From Alphaproteobacteria bacterium (GTDB lineage: Bacteria > Pseudomonadota > Alphaproteobacteria > ATCC43930 > CGMCC-115725): a stretch of DNA of 64,000 nucleotides. Made by a program: the position numbers and the translations under genes. The notes beneath the pieces were generated by a model. That model was not told where the DNA came from and did not search any database. It worked only from the letters and a program-made list of their open reading frames with translations. The stretch is from assembly GCA_030041335.1 (NCBI GenBank), contig JASHOB010000082.1, positions 1 through 64,000 on the forward strand, given 5' to 3'. Of the stretch, positions 35,243 to 44,990 are shown in pieces. Position 1 is the first letter of the stretch; each line of letters opens with the position of its first letter.

Positions 35243-36454
35243 ATGAACGACTCTTACCGCTGGGTGATCGTGGGGGCGGGCGCGCTGATGACTTGCGTCG
35301 CCATCGGCGCGATGTTTTCGCTCGCGGTTTACCTGACGCCGCTGGCAGCGGCGACCGGCTGGTCTCGTGCCGGAATCTCAAGCGCCATGTCCATCGACTT
35401 TATGGCCATGGGAATCGCGGGTTTCGGCTGGGGCGCGGCGAGCGACCGTTGGGGGCCGCGCCTCGTCGTGCTGAGCGGCGCGGTGCTGCTCGGACTGGGT
35501 CAGGTGCTCGCCAGCCAAGCCCATTCGCTGATAGCGTTCCAGCTCACCTACGGCATCCTGGTTGGCACTGCCGGAGGCGCCTTCTTTGCGCCGCTGATGG
35601 CGACGGTTACCACTTGGTTCGAAAAGAACCGCGCGCTTGCGGTCTCGCTGGTCTCAGCCGGCATGGGTGTCGCGCCGATGACGATTTCGCCGTTCGCGCG
35701 CTGGCTGACCTCCGCTTATGACTGGCGCACGGCAATGCTGATCATCGGCATCGCGGCCTGGTGCCTGCTGATACCAGCCGCGCTCCTGGTGCGCCGAGCG
35801 CCCGTCTTGGCGCATTCCGGCGGTGCCGTTCCCCAACCCGGCGCCGGGGTGATCACGTCGGTCAGCCAGGCGTTTCGATCGCCGCAATTCATCGTGCTGG
35901 CGCTGACATTCTTCGCCTGCTGCTGCGCCCACTCGGGACCGATCTTCCACATGCAGAGCTACGCCATCATATGCGGGGTGTCGCCGCTGGCAGCGGTCAG
36001 CATATACAGCGTCGAAGGCTTGTCCGGATTAGGGGGGCGGTTGCTTCTGGGCGTGCTCGGTGACCGCTTCGGCGCCAAGCGCGTATTGGTCGGCGGCTTG
36101 GTCGTGCAGGCGTTGTGCATCGGCACCTACCTCTATGTCCGCCGGCTCGAGGATTTTTATGCGCTGGCGGTGGTGTTCGGCACCGCCTATGGCGGCGTCA
36201 TGCCGCTTTATGCCGTATTGGCGCGCGATTATTTCGGCCCTCGCATCATCGGCACGGTATTCGGCGCGGCGACGATGATGTCGAGCCTCGGCATGGCAAT
36301 CGGCCCGTTGGCCGGCGGCTGGATATTCGACACTTTCCACGCCTATACCTGGCTCTATATCAGCGCGATGAGCGTCGGCTTCGGTGCCGTGGCAATCGCG
36401 TTGTTCTTCCCGCCCCAGCCGTCGCGGGTGGCACTCCAGCCGCGTCCGGCGTGA
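35243..36454 (+). CDS. MFS transporter (OFA/oxalate-formate-like)
   Basis: The 403-residue protein has about 12 hydrophobic segments. The loop after helix 2 reads GWGAASDRWGPRLVVLSGA, the classic MFS motif A. The general look is of the OFA (oxalate:formate antiporter) or monocarboxylate group, with an early acidic/aromatic pattern and YAIICGVSPLAAVSIYSV in the second half. It probably exports or imports a small organic anion. No enzyme of oxalate metabolism is adjacent, so the substrate is unassigned. Confidence 0.85.
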   Translation: MNDSYRWVIVGAGALMTCVAIGAMFSLAVYLTPLAAATGWSRAGISSAMSIDFMAMGIAGFGWGAASDRWGPRLVVLSGAVLLGLGQVLASQAHSLIAFQLTYGILVGTAGGAFFAPLMATVTTWFEKNRALAVSLVSAGMGVAPMTISPFARWLTSAYDWRTAMLIIGIAAWCLLIPAALLVRRAPVLAHSGGAVPQPGAGVITSVSQAFRSPQFIVLALTFFACCCAHSGPIFHMQSYAIICGVSPLAAVSIYSVEGLSGLGGRLLLGVLGDRFGAKRVLVGGLVVQALCIGTYLYVRRLEDFYALAVVFGTAYGGVMPLYAVLARDYFGPRIIGTVFGAATMMSSLGMAIGPLAGGWIFDTFHAYTWLYISAMSVGFGAVAIALFFPPQPSRVALQPRPA

Positions 36455-36519
36455 GGCCGCAGCGCGTGAACTAGGCCTGCAGACAACAACATCGCGCCCA
36501 CGCAAGCGACCGTTCGCTC

Positions 36520-37824
36520 CTACGCGAGCCGCCAGACGGTCACTGGCCGTTCGTAGCCGCGCACGGGCAACGGGCCGAGCGGGTCTGCGTCGCCGATCGC
36601 GCCGCCTGCGGCCGCATGGACGGCGTCGGAGACCAGGAATTGCGAACCCACTTCCTTGTTCAGGGTTTCGAGCCGGGCGGCGAGATTTACCGTGTCGCCG
36701 ATGACCGTATATTCCTTGCGGCGGGGCGAGCCAACCGTTCCGGTTACGGCGTCGCCGATATGGATGCCGATGCCGATGCGGATTGGCCACGGATTGCCGG
36801 CATTCCCCTCGGCGATCACGCGCAGCATCTCGCGTCCCGCCGCGACGGCGTCCGCCGCGGCAGCGGGATCTTCAATCGGTGCCCCGAACATGGCGAGGAA
36901 GCCGTCGCCGAGGAACTTGTTGACGATGCCATGGTATCGGTCGACGATCTCGACCAGAAGCGCGAACGCCGTGTCGAGGCGGGCGACAACTTCGGCTGGC
37001 GACCGCTCACGCGCCGCGGCGGTGAACCCGCGGATGTCGACGAACATGACACAAACACGGCGCATCTCGCTGAGTTCGGCCGCGCCAAAGGCGAGCAGCC
37101 GGTCGACCACTTGCGGCGAGACGTGCTGGCCGAAAAGATTGGTGACCCGGTCGCGTGCCGAAGCCGCCGCCAGTGCTCGCGCGAAATAGTTCTTGATCGT
37201 CAATCCGACGGAGCCGGCGAGCAGCCCGGCAGCGAGCAGGACGGCGCTGCGCGCCAGATAAAAGACAATGGCGTGGTCCGGCTCATCGGTACCCCAGGCC
37301 AGAGGCAGCAGAATATAGGCGAGGCCGAAGGACTCGACGGCGGCAACGGCACCGGTGAAGGCCGATAGAGCGAAGTCCAGCCGCATGGTCGAGAGCACGA
37401 TGAAGAGGGAGTAAAGCAGCATCGGCCATGAGTTGAGGGCGGTCACTGCATCGAGATATTGGGTGGCAAGAATATAGGTCAGCAATGTCGGGAAGCTGGT
37501 TTCGATGAAGGCGTTGACGTAGCGCCCGACCGTCGGAAAGGCGCGTCCGCGCCGGGCCAGCACCGTCACGATACCGGCCGCCAGCAATTCGTAGGCAATG
37601 AAGGGCAGGAAAATCAGGAGCGGCACGCGGCTCGGCCGCTGCCGATGAAGGATCCTCGCCACTAGGTCGGGAGCGATCGTCGTCAGCACCAGAATCAGGG
37701 CAAGAATGACGGTGAATACGACGGCGACATTTAGCATGCGCCGCCGTTCGCTCCGCAACACCTCGCGACTCAAGAGCCGTGCAAAATCACCGGCGGCATG
37801 GTCGACGGGTGCTGGCTGCGGCAC
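36520..37824 (-). CDS. class III adenylate/guanylate cyclase with membrane domain
   Basis: The 434-residue protein has six hydrophobic segments in its first half (about residues 30-220) and one cyclase catalytic domain in the second. Catalytic features are FVDIRGFTAAA (metal aspartate), NKFLGDGFLAMFG (second metal aspartate and a substrate lysine) and EYTVIGDTVNLAARLE (base-selecting Asp/Thr and the transition-state Asn/Arg). The lysine and aspartate favour ATP as substrate. The start is a GTG (complement at 37822-37824). The membrane half, with no sensor domain I recognise, may act as a receptor. Confidence 0.88.
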   Translation of the reverse strand: MPQPAPVDHAAGDFARLLSREVLRSERRRMLNVAVVFTVILALILVLTTIAPDLVARILHRQRPSRVPLLIFLPFIAYELLAAGIVTVLARRGRAFPTVGRYVNAFIETSFPTLLTYILATQYLDAVTALNSWPMLLYSLFIVLSTMRLDFALSAFTGAVAAVESFGLAYILLPLAWGTDEPDHAIVFYLARSAVLLAAGLLAGSVGLTIKNYFARALAAASARDRVTNLFGQHVSPQVVDRLLAFGAAELSEMRRVCVMFVDIRGFTAAARERSPAEVVARLDTAFALLVEIVDRYHGIVNKFLGDGFLAMFGAPIEDPAAAADAVAAGREMLRVIAEGNAGNPWPIRIGIGIHIGDAVTGTVGSPRRKEYTVIGDTVNLAARLETLNKEVGSQFLVSDAVHAAAGGAIGDADPLGPLPVRGYERPVTVWRLA

Positions 37825-37843
37825 GGGTTAGCGAGCGGCCGCG

Positions 37844-38773
37844 CTAGGCCGGCACGGAGGCTCGCGCGTTTGGCAATGCCCTTGGGTCTGCAGTCGGATC
37901 GAACTGCTCCAGCGTCGAGGCCACGTCGGCGATCGTGGCGCGGCGCATGTCGCGAACACCATCGCTCTCGCGCGGCCGTGCCCGGTGCATGGTGCAACGG
38001 TCGTCCCACCATACCAGATCGCCGCTGCGCCATTCGTGGTGATAGACGAATTGCGGCTGGGTGGCGTGGTCGATCAGGTCGAGCAACAGGCTGCGCCCTT
38101 CGGGAATCGGCCACCCGACAATGTGCGAGGCATGCGACGCGAGGTACAGTGTCATCCGGTGCGATCCGGGATGAAAACGCACGACGCGTTGCCTCACCGG
38201 CGGATGGAATGCCTGTTCGTCCGCTGAATATTCGAAACCGATGATGCTGCGCGAGCGTGCAATCGAATGTTCGGCCACCAGATCGGCGATGCGCGCCTTG
38301 GTCGCGTCGCCGAGCGCATCATAGGCGGCGCGGAGATCCGCGAACTCGGTGGCATGTCCGGCGGGCGGAAGCGTATCGGCGTAGAGCATCGAGTACTTGG
38401 CAGGCACCGGCTTGAACGAGCTGTCGGTATGCCACAGCCGATCCCCCAGCCCGGCCAAACGGCGGCGATCGGTCCGGGCCAGCGGCCTGCCTTCTTGATC
38501 GAGATTGGAAATATCGGCGAGATGCTTGTGTGTGCGGCTGCGGAAATTGTCTTCCTTCAAATTGCGGCCGGCGATCTCGAGCGGTCCGAATCGGGCGGCG
38601 AACGCCACCTGCTGTTCTTTGTCGATGTCCTGTTCGGGCAATACCAGCACCGGATAGCGATTGCTGGCCGCCACCAGCTCCGCCACGGTCGCCGCGTCCA
38701 CACCCTTGGCGATGTCGACGCCGCTGACCTCGGCGGCCACCGTCGGATGCAGCGGACGGACCGTCAGCGTCAT
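37844..38773 (-). CDS. TauD/TfdA-family Fe(II)/2-oxoglutarate dioxygenase
   Basis: The 309-residue protein has the TauD fold. The HxD iron motif is in LWHTDSSFKPV and the distal histidine in DRCTMHRARP, which is followed by arginine residues. The VLPEQDIDKEQQVAFAARFG opening also fits this family. Members hydroxylate sulfonates, phenoxyacetates, quaternary ammonium compounds or other small acids. The substrate here is not identifiable; no sulfonate transporter is adjacent. I use the ATG at 38773. The next gene upstream (rlpA) is on the same strand, 75 bases away. Confidence 0.87.
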   Translation of the reverse strand: MTLTVRPLHPTVAAEVSGVDIAKGVDAATVAELVAASNRYPVLVLPEQDIDKEQQVAFAARFGPLEIAGRNLKEDNFRSRTHKHLADISNLDQEGRPLARTDRRRLAGLGDRLWHTDSSFKPVPAKYSMLYADTLPPAGHATEFADLRAAYDALGDATKARIADLVAEHSIARSRSIIGFEYSADEQAFHPPVRQRVVRFHPGSHRMTLYLASHASHIVGWPIPEGRSLLLDLIDHATQPQFVYHHEWRSGDLVWWDDRCTMHRARPRESDGVRDMRRATIADVASTLEQFDPTADPRALPNARASVPA

Positions 38774-38848
38774 TAACCGCTCCTCTCGAGCCAGCAATTT
38801 ATGCCGATCCCGGCCGGCGCGCCACTGCTACGCTGCCGGGATCGTCCT

Positions 38849-39430
38849 TTAGACGTCGATCACCAGCGTCCAGGTGCCGATCGCCGCCATCATGGCGCAG
38901 GCAACCGCCAGCACCAGCGGCCCCGACAATTGGATGCTGCCGCGGCCGGCGGCGGCGGCTACCTTGAGCGAATCGGTGACGTCGATCTTGACCCGCACTT
39001 TGGCCACGCCGGACCGCTCGAACCCCAATAAACGGGCGGCGCGGCGGGACACGTCGATAATACGACCCTCGGCAAACGGGCCCCGATCATTGACGCGCAG
39101 CTTGAGAGAGCGGCCATTGTCAAGATTGGTCACGCGCACCACCACTGGCAAAGGCAAGGTGCGATGCGCGGCGGTGAGGTTCTTTAGGTCGAAGGTTTCG
39201 CCATCGGCCGTGGACCGGCCCTGGAACTGTTCGCCATACCAAGAGGCGATGCCGGTCTCGTCGTAAGACCAGTCTTCCTTCGGATAGTACCAATTACCCG
39301 CAATCCGGTAAGGCTGGCCGATCATATAACGGTGATGCGACTGCCAGTCGTCGAGCGACGCATTGCCCGATGAGGCAAGCGTCACGGCGCATACGCCCAT
39401 TAGCGCCCATTTCGACGATCCCAGGGACAT
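38849..39430 (-). CDS. rlpA: RlpA-like septal ring lytic transglycosylase
   Basis: From the ATG at 39430 the product is 193 residues. It has a signal peptide and a double-psi beta-barrel domain: GIASWYGEQFQGRSTADGE, MTAAHRTLPL-like NLTAAHRTLPLPVVVRVTN, and the conserved NDRGPFAEGRIIDVS. It should cleave denuded peptidoglycan at the septum or bind it. There is no SPOR domain; instead the last 30 residues form a hydrophobic segment (GPLVLAVACAMMAAIGTWTLV). The TTG at 39451 is an alternative start seven codons upstream. Confidence 0.85.
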   Translation of the reverse strand: MSLGSSKWALMGVCAVTLASSGNASLDDWQSHHRYMIGQPYRIAGNWYYPKEDWSYDETGIASWYGEQFQGRSTADGETFDLKNLTAAHRTLPLPVVVRVTNLDNGRSLKLRVNDRGPFAEGRIIDVSRRAARLLGFERSGVAKVRVKIDVTDSLKVAAAAGRGSIQLSGPLVLAVACAMMAAIGTWTLVIDV

Positions 39431-39580
39431 GGCGCACCGCGATGCCCGCAATTTCGGTCGCTCACAGGTTATCGAAACCAGCGCTCATTCGTCAAGCAGA
39501 CTCGTAAATATCGCAATACGTTACGGCCACTTCTCGCAAAGTTAGTTACGGAAATGCGCGCAACTAAACAGGATCGTGCG

Positions 39581-40126
39581 CTAATCCGCGAGCGGCGTCG
39601 GGTTGTCGACAGGCGGCGCAATTTGGAAGGTGGCGGCCGTCAGGCAGGTCATCGAGAAGTTGCCGACGGCCGCAACCAGTGCCACGAGGTGTTCGAGGCC
39701 GAGGACCCGTTCCGCCGCCGCATAGACCGCATCGCTAAGTCCCTTGTGCGCCAGCATGTCGCGCGCCACGACGAAGCAGCTCTGCTCGCGCGCGTCGGCA
39801 AGGTCAGGGGTGCGCCGCGCGTTGATCGCGTCGATGACCGCCTGCGGTAGACCGATGGCGAGCGACGCGCGCACCTGCGCGAACCATGGATACTGCGCGT
39901 TCCAGTGTCGCGCGACCACCAGGTTGACGATCTGCCGCTCGCGACCCGACAACGGTCCACTTCCCAGGTAAGCCCTCAGATTTTGTGCCGCCTCGAACAA
40001 TCCGGGCAACCGGATATAGGCATAATACGGCCCGCCGAGCGGGCCGCCCGCCTTTTGCGCTGCATCGTACACGCGTGCCTGTTCGGCATTCATGTTGGCG
40101 CGCTCGATGATGGCGATGCGCTGCAT
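39581..40126 (-). CDS. CMD-fold protein with altered active-site motif (paralogue 2)
   Basis: The 181-residue protein is a full-length paralogue of the product of 31340-31891. It shares the start MQRIA, MNAEQA, the GPY..YIRLP block, RERQIVNL, ARHWNA, PWFAQVR and the long GNFSMTCLTA block. By hand count the two are about 67% identical. As in the first copy, the Glu and His expected in this carboxymuconolactone-decarboxylase-like family are replaced (PWFAQ). Keeping the same substitution in both copies suggests it is functional rather than decay. The cellular role is unknown. Confidence 0.8.
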   Translation of the reverse strand: MQRIAIIERANMNAEQARVYDAAQKAGGPLGGPYYAYIRLPGLFEAAQNLRAYLGSGPLSGRERQIVNLVVARHWNAQYPWFAQVRASLAIGLPQAVIDAINARRTPDLADAREQSCFVVARDMLAHKGLSDAVYAAAERVLGLEHLVALVAAVGNFSMTCLTAATFQIAPPVDNPTPLAD

Positions 40127-40427
40127 GCGATTTCTCCCGCCTTGGTGTTGTCGACGGTTCGAGGTTACCAGTGACGCAGGACCGAAGCGAGCCAAGGCGG
40201 ACGGCGCGCGCGAAAAATCTGGTATCGCCCTGATCGCCGCACGGTGCGACACGGTGGGGACAATGCGTCGAGGCGGAGGCCCCTTGTCACCGAGCCTGTG
40301 CCCAAATGTCGGCCGCGCTCGGCGCGATGTCGTGGCGTGGGGCTATTCGCCCGCCGCCAAGCGCCATCCCAATGCGCGTCCCGTCCAGACTAATCCTGCG
40401 CGTCGCGCGGCGCATCCAAGTCGACGC
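40127..40427. other. intergenic stretch between CMD-like gene and sucD
   Basis: This 301-base region sits upstream of the minus-strand CMD-like gene and downstream of sucD. I find no convincing gene in it. It probably holds the CMD gene promoter and the end of the sucCD transcript. I could not make out a clear terminator hairpin. Confidence 0.4.
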
Positions 40428-41303
40428 TTAACCCTTCAGCACCTTCACCATGGTCGAACCGAGGGCGGCGGGTGAATCGGAGATGGTGACGCCGGCGCCT
40501 TTCAACGCCTCGATCTTGTGCGCGGCGGTCCCCGCGCCGCCGGAGATGATGGCGCCGGCATGGCCCATGCGACGACCCGGCGGGGCGGTCGCGCCGGCGA
40601 TAAATCCGACGACCGGCTTCTTGACTTTGTTGTGGCGCAGGAAATCGGCTGCCTCCTCTTCCGCGCCGCCGCCAATCTCGCCAATCATGACAATGCTCTC
40701 GGTCTCGCGGTCGCCAAGGAACATGTCCAGCACCTCGACGAAATTGGTGCCGTTGACCGGATCGCCGCCAATGCCGACGCAGGTCGATTGGCCGAGCCCT
40801 GCCGCTGTCGTCTGCGCCACCGCCTCGTAGGTCAGCGTGCCGCTGCGTGAAACGATTCCGACCGAGCCCTTCTTGTGGATATGACCCGGCATGATGCCGA
40901 TTTTGCATTCGCCGGGGGTGATCACGCCTGGACAGTTTGGGCCAATGAGCCGCGTCTTAGACCCGGTCAGAGCGCGCTTCACACGCACCATGTCGAGGAC
41001 CGGAATGCCCTCGGTGATGCAGATCACCAGCGGGATCCCGGCGTCGATTGCTTCGAGGATGGCATCCGCGGCGAAGGGTGGCGGCACGTAAATCGCGCTC
41101 GCGACTGCGCCCGTCTTCGCGACGCATTCGCGGCTGGTGTCGAATACCGGCAGGTCGAGATGGGTCGTGCCGCCTTTGCCTGGCGTCACGCCGCCGACCA
41201 TCTTGGTGCCATAGGCAATCGCCTGTTCGGAATGGAAGGTGCCTTGGGCGCCAGTAAAGCCTTGACACATCACCTTGGTGTCTTTGTTGACGAGGACCGA
41301 CAT
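40428..41303 (-). CDS. sucD: succinyl-CoA synthetase alpha subunit
   Basis: The 291-residue protein has the CoA-binding Rossmann domain starting [20 protein letters not shown], the [11 protein letters not shown] segment, and the phosphohistidine loop in [14 protein letters not shown] near the end. With SucC it interconverts succinyl-CoA and succinate in the TCA cycle with NTP formation. The ATG at 41303 overlaps the sucC stop by one base. It completes a sucC-sucD pair; mdh or sucAB, often adjacent in relatives, are not in this window. Confidence 0.95.
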   Translation of the reverse strand: MSVLVNKDTKVMCQGFTGAQGTFHSEQAIAYGTKMVGGVTPGKGGTTHLDLPVFDTSRECVAKTGAVASAIYVPPPFAADAILEAIDAGIPLVICITEGIPVLDMVRVKRALTGSKTRLIGPNCPGVITPGECKIGIMPGHIHKKGSVGIVSRSGTLTYEAVAQTTAAGLGQSTCVGIGGDPVNGTNFVEVLDMFLGDRETESIVMIGEIGGGAEEEAADFLRHNKVKKPVVGFIAGATAPPGRRMGHAGAIISGGAGTAAHKIEALKGAGVTISDSPAALGSTMVKVLKG

Positions 41304-42499
41304 CACGCGGCTTCCTTCACCGCATTGACCACCTTGTGCGCAGCGTCCCCCAGGTCGTCGGCGCTGAGGATCTGTAAGCCGGATTCGGCGAGGATCTTCT
41401 TACCCTGCTTGACGTTGGTGCCTTCGAGACGAACCACCAGCGGCACATGTAATGCCACCTCCCGCGCGGCGGCCACGATGCCTTCCGCGATGATGTCGCA
41501 GCGCATGATGCCGCCAAAAATATTGACGAGAATGCCTTCGACTTGTGGGTCCGAAAGGATGAGCTTAAAGGCGACCGTGACGCGCTCCTTATTGGCGCCG
41601 CCGCCGACATCGAGGAAGTTCGCGGGATTGCCACCATAGAGCTTGATAATGTCCATGGTCGCCATTGCCAACCCGGCGCCGTTAACCATGCAGCCGATAT
41701 TGCCGTCCAACTTCACATAGTTGAGCTCGTGCTTGCTGGCCTCGAGTTCGATCGGGTCGATTTCTGCATCGTCGCGCATCGCGTCGACATTCGGGTGGCG
41801 GAAGAGCGCGTTGTCGTCGAAATTCATCTTGGCGTCGAGCGCGATTACCTGACCGGCGCCAGTCACCACCAGCGGGTTGATCTCCACCACCGACGCATCG
41901 AGCGCCGCGAACGCTTCGGCCATTGCAGCCATTAACTTGCTCGCGGCCTTGACCTGGTCACCTTCGAGGCCCAGACCATAGGCCAGCCCGCGCGCATGGA
42001 ACGGCTGGAACCCGGTGGCGGGGTCGATGACGGCGCGCAGGATCTTCTCCGGATGCGCCGCCGCTACTTCCTCGATCTCGACGCCGCCTTCGCTCGAGGC
42101 CATCATGGTGACGCGACCAGTCGCCCGATCGACCAGCATCCCGAGGTATAGCTCGCGTTTGATATCGCAACCCTCCTCGATATAGACGCGCTTCACTTCG
42201 CGGCCTCCGGCTCCGGTTTGTTTGGTGACGAGAACATGGCCCAGCATTGCGGCCGCCTCGGTCTTCACTTCGGTCGGCGAACGGGCGAGGCGTACCCCGC
42301 CTTTGGCGTTGGGCTGGTCCTTGAACTTGCCGGCGCCACGCCCACCGGCGTGGATCTGCGCCTTGACGACATAAACCGGCCCCGCCAGCGTGCCGGCGAC
42401 TTTCTCCGCTTCTTGGGGCGTGTAGGCGACACCACCTTTGGGCACCGCAACACCGAATTTTTGCAGGAGCGTTTTGGCCTGATATTCGTGGATATTCAT
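41303..42499 (-). CDS. sucC: succinyl-CoA synthetase beta subunit
   Basis: The 398-residue protein has an N-terminal ATP-grasp domain starting [20 protein letters not shown], the [14 protein letters not shown] segment, and the C-terminal CoA-ligase region with [17 protein letters not shown]. This is normal for SucC. It lies upstream of sucD with a one-base overlap. Its upstream gap of 374 bases is the likely site of the promoter. Confidence 0.96.
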   Translation of the reverse strand: MNIHEYQAKTLLQKFGVAVPKGGVAYTPQEAEKVAGTLAGPVYVVKAQIHAGGRGAGKFKDQPNAKGGVRLARSPTEVKTEAAAMLGHVLVTKQTGAGGREVKRVYIEEGCDIKRELYLGMLVDRATGRVTMMASSEGGVEIEEVAAAHPEKILRAVIDPATGFQPFHARGLAYGLGLEGDQVKAASKLMAAMAEAFAALDASVVEINPLVVTGAGQVIALDAKMNFDDNALFRHPNVDAMRDDAEIDPIELEASKHELNYVKLDGNIGCMVNGAGLAMATMDIIKLYGGNPANFLDVGGGANKERVTVAFKLILSDPQVEGILVNIFGGIMRCDIIAEGIVAAAREVALHVPLVVRLEGTNVKQGKKILAESGLQILSADDLGDAAHKVVNAVKEAA

Positions 42500-42873
42500 G
42501 TTTCGGCCCGGAAATCATGTGAGTTACGCCGGTGTCATGCCGGCATGCGAGCGCGCACGGTGCTTGGCGCCGGCCCATAGGATTAGGCCGGTATTGCGCT
42601 GCGGTAAAGAGGTTTGGGCGAGAAAGCCTCGGGTGGTCGATGCGGCTCGCTCCCGCTCTTCTGCTGCTAGGATGGCGTTGGGCCCGGCGGCGTGGCCCGC
42701 CAAGGCGACGCCAAACGTCGGATCGAGCCGGCTCGGAGTGACAAAACAGGAGCGGCGGCGCAACCGCGTTCGCAAAGCTTCGAGCACGCTTCCCGCGATC
42801 GAGCGCCGGCATCGTGCCCGGTTCAGCTCCGGCCGTATTCCGCGCGCGACGGTGATTTGCCTAACAAATGACC
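42500..42873. other. intergenic stretch between sucC and the ThDP enzyme
   Basis: This 374-base, GC-rich stretch contains only short frames that read like shadow translations, and I see no gene. It must hold the promoter of sucCD on the minus strand. I did not find a convincing promoter or hairpin by eye. Confidence 0.45.
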
Positions 42874-44502
42874 TTATCGGACCCGCGGCATCATGATCAT
42901 GTCCCAAGGGCTCGGCATTTCGCCGCATGGCACGTGGACGAGCGCCGGTCGACCCGACGCAAACGCGCTCCGCACCGCGCGTTCGAGCTCGGCCGCTGTC
43001 CCGGCACGGAATGCGGCGACGCCGAAACTTTCGGCGAATTTGACAAAGTCTGGGTTGCTGAGCGCGTCGGCGATCAAGCGGCCGCCGAAGCGTTCTCTCT
43101 GGATCAGTCGCACATTGCCGAAGGCGCTGTTGTCGAAGACCACGACGACGACGGCGATGTGATGATGGATGGCGGTGGCGAGCTCGGTCGCCTGGTAGAG
43201 GAAGCCGCCGTCGCCTGAGATTGCCAGTACCGGCAGATCCGGGCGTGCGGCCTTCACGCCAAGCGCCGTGCCGTAGCCCCAGCCGAGCGCATCCTGATAG
43301 CCGGGCGACAGAAAAGTGCGCGGTGCGTAGACCGGAAAGGCGAGGCGACTGGCAAAGCCGAGTTGCGTCACCTCATCAACGAACACGCCGTTCTCGGGCA
43401 GCGCGTGGCGCAGCGCGCGGAGAAAAGAGACCTGTGGCTCCAGTCGCGACAGCCGCTCGAAGAGCCAGGCACGATAGGGCGCGAGATCTATCGCCGGTCG
43501 CTTGATATTGTGCGCAGGGACGGCGCCGAGCAGCGCCGCGGCGTAATCCCCGGCGTCTCCAACGAGCGACACTGCGGGCGGCGCGAGCCGCGCCGGCTCT
43601 TCGGGCTCAATGTCGATACGCACGATCGGTAGGCTGGCGTCGACACCCCATTGCGTTTGCTGGATCAGGAGCCGGGTGCCGATCGCCAGCACCGCGTCAG
43701 CGTCTTTCCACAGACGGTGACCGATCGGCATATTGACGCTGAGCCGGTGGCGAGCCGATAGCACGCCTTGGCCGCGGCGGTAGGCGATGACCGGCGCCTC
43801 GAGCAGCTCGGCTAGCGCGGTCACTTCGTTGCTGGCGTCTTGGGCGCCGCCGCCGACCACGATGATCGGTCGTTTCGCTTTGCCGAGGATCGCGGCAGCG
43901 CGTGTCACCGCCTCCTCGTCGACGGGGGGCCGCGCGGTCGCGACGGGCGCAGCGAGCGGCGCGACCGCCCCCTTTCGGCCCCACACATCCATGCCGCATT
44001 CGAGGATGGCCGGACCCGGCCGGCCCCGCTGCGCCGCGGCAAAAGCCTCGGCGACAAGTCGCGGGGCATCGGCCGGCGAAGCGATCCGCGCCGTGAACTT
44101 CGCGATGTGGCGGGCAAGTCCCACCTGATCGCGTATCTCATGGAGATAACCGTGGCCGCGATCGATCTCGCGCTCCGGAATTTGCCCGACCAGGCCGATC
44201 ACCGGTGCGTTCATTGCTTGCGCCGTGAGCAAAGCCGCGCCGGTATTGAGGAGGCCTGGCCCCGGTACCACGGTGAATACTTGCGGCTTGCCGGTAATCA
44301 GCGCGGCGCCCAGCGCCATGAAGGCAGCGGCCTGCTCGTGCCGCGTATGGATGAAGCGTAGACGGTCGCGCACGCCGTAGAATGCGTCGAACAGGTCATC
44401 GTTGTGCGTGCCCGGCAGGCCGTAGACTTGATCGACACCCTGCGTCAGCAGCGTGGTGCAAACCGCCTCGGCGGTCGTCATGATAGCACTGCGATCGGTC
44501 AT
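42874..44502 (-). CDS. thiamine-diphosphate-dependent enzyme (acetolactate-synthase-like)
   Basis: The 542-residue protein has the three ThDP-enzyme domains. An N-terminal Pyr domain has VYGLPGTHNDDLFDAF and the cofactor-activating Glu56 in RHEQAA. A central domain carries IVVGGGAQDA, and the C-terminal PP domain carries GDGGFLYQATELATAI and the DNSAFG turn. It belongs to the acetolactate synthase / benzoylformate decarboxylase / oxalyl-CoA-like superfamily. No small regulatory subunit is adjacent, so a catabolic carboligase or decarboxylase is more likely than IlvB. It is divergent from the encapsulin pair. Confidence 0.85.
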   Translation of the reverse strand: MTDRSAIMTTAEAVCTTLLTQGVDQVYGLPGTHNDDLFDAFYGVRDRLRFIHTRHEQAAAFMALGAALITGKPQVFTVVPGPGLLNTGAALLTAQAMNAPVIGLVGQIPEREIDRGHGYLHEIRDQVGLARHIAKFTARIASPADAPRLVAEAFAAAQRGRPGPAILECGMDVWGRKGAVAPLAAPVATARPPVDEEAVTRAAAILGKAKRPIIVVGGGAQDASNEVTALAELLEAPVIAYRRGQGVLSARHRLSVNMPIGHRLWKDADAVLAIGTRLLIQQTQWGVDASLPIVRIDIEPEEPARLAPPAVSLVGDAGDYAAALLGAVPAHNIKRPAIDLAPYRAWLFERLSRLEPQVSFLRALRHALPENGVFVDEVTQLGFASRLAFPVYAPRTFLSPGYQDALGWGYGTALGVKAARPDLPVLAISGDGGFLYQATELATAIHHHIAVVVVVFDNSAFGNVRLIQRERFGGRLIADALSNPDFVKFAESFGVAAFRAGTAAELERAVRSAFASGRPALVHVPCGEMPSPWDMIMMPRVR

Positions 44503-44582
44503 GGTTTCGCCAATTCAGCCTTGCTGGGGCGGAACACGCAAGCGGGAACGCCACAGTCACTAGCATTGTTGCACGGAAGGCC

Positions 44583-44592
44583 CCAATATTGG
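44583..44592. promoter_or_regulatory. short perfect palindrome before the encapsulated ferritin gene
   Basis: CCAATATTGG is a perfect 10-base palindrome, 30 bases upstream of the ferritin ATG, in the 119-base gap to the divergent ThDP enzyme. A GAGGGGAA ribosome binding site follows at about 44606-44613. It could be part of an operator, but I find no Fur- or Irr-type box and the match may be chance. Confidence 0.25.
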
Positions 44593-44621
44593 CTGCTCAC
44601 AGAAGCGAGGGGAAGTCAAAG

Positions 44622-44990
44622 ATGTCGAGCGAAAACCTGCACGAAAATCCGGAAACACTTGGCACCGAGGTCATCGATCAGCATCGCGCCATCGTCTCGA
44701 TCATCGAGGAGCTGGAGGCGGTCGATTGGTACAATCAGCGTGCCAAGGGAACCGTTGATGATGCGCTGCGCGGCATCCTCGAGCACAATCGCGACGAAGA
44801 AAAGGAGCACATGGCGATGGTGCTGGAATGGCTGCGGCGGCACGACGCGGTGCTCGACAAAAACCTGAAACAATATCTGTTCACGACCGAACCGGTACTG
44901 GAGATCGAAGAAGCAACGGCGGCGGGCAGTACCGGCGCTGGTTCCGGTGACCTCGGCATTGGCGACTTGCGCGAGCAGGTGATGAAATGA
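44622..44990 (+). CDS. encFtn: encapsulated ferritin-like protein (EncFtn) cargo
   Basis: The 122-residue protein has the two-helix half-ferritin architecture of EncFtn. Helix 1 contains HRAIVSIIEELEAVDWYNQR and helix 2 NRDEEKEHMAMVLEWLRR. Glu30, Glu60 and His63 correspond to the iron ligands reported for Rhodospirillum rubrum EncFtn, and Trp36/Tyr37 are also kept. It oxidises Fe(II) at the dimer interface. After a Gly/Ser/Ala linker the C-terminus reads SGDLGIGDLREQVMK, which fits an encapsulin cargo-loading peptide. The gene overlaps the shell gene start by four bases. A GAGGGGAA site supports the start. Confidence 0.95.
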   Translation: MSSENLHENPETLGTEVIDQHRAIVSIIEELEAVDWYNQRAKGTVDDALRGILEHNRDEEKEHMAMVLEWLRRHDAVLDKNLKQYLFTTEPVLEIEEATAAGSTGAGSGDLGIGDLREQVMK

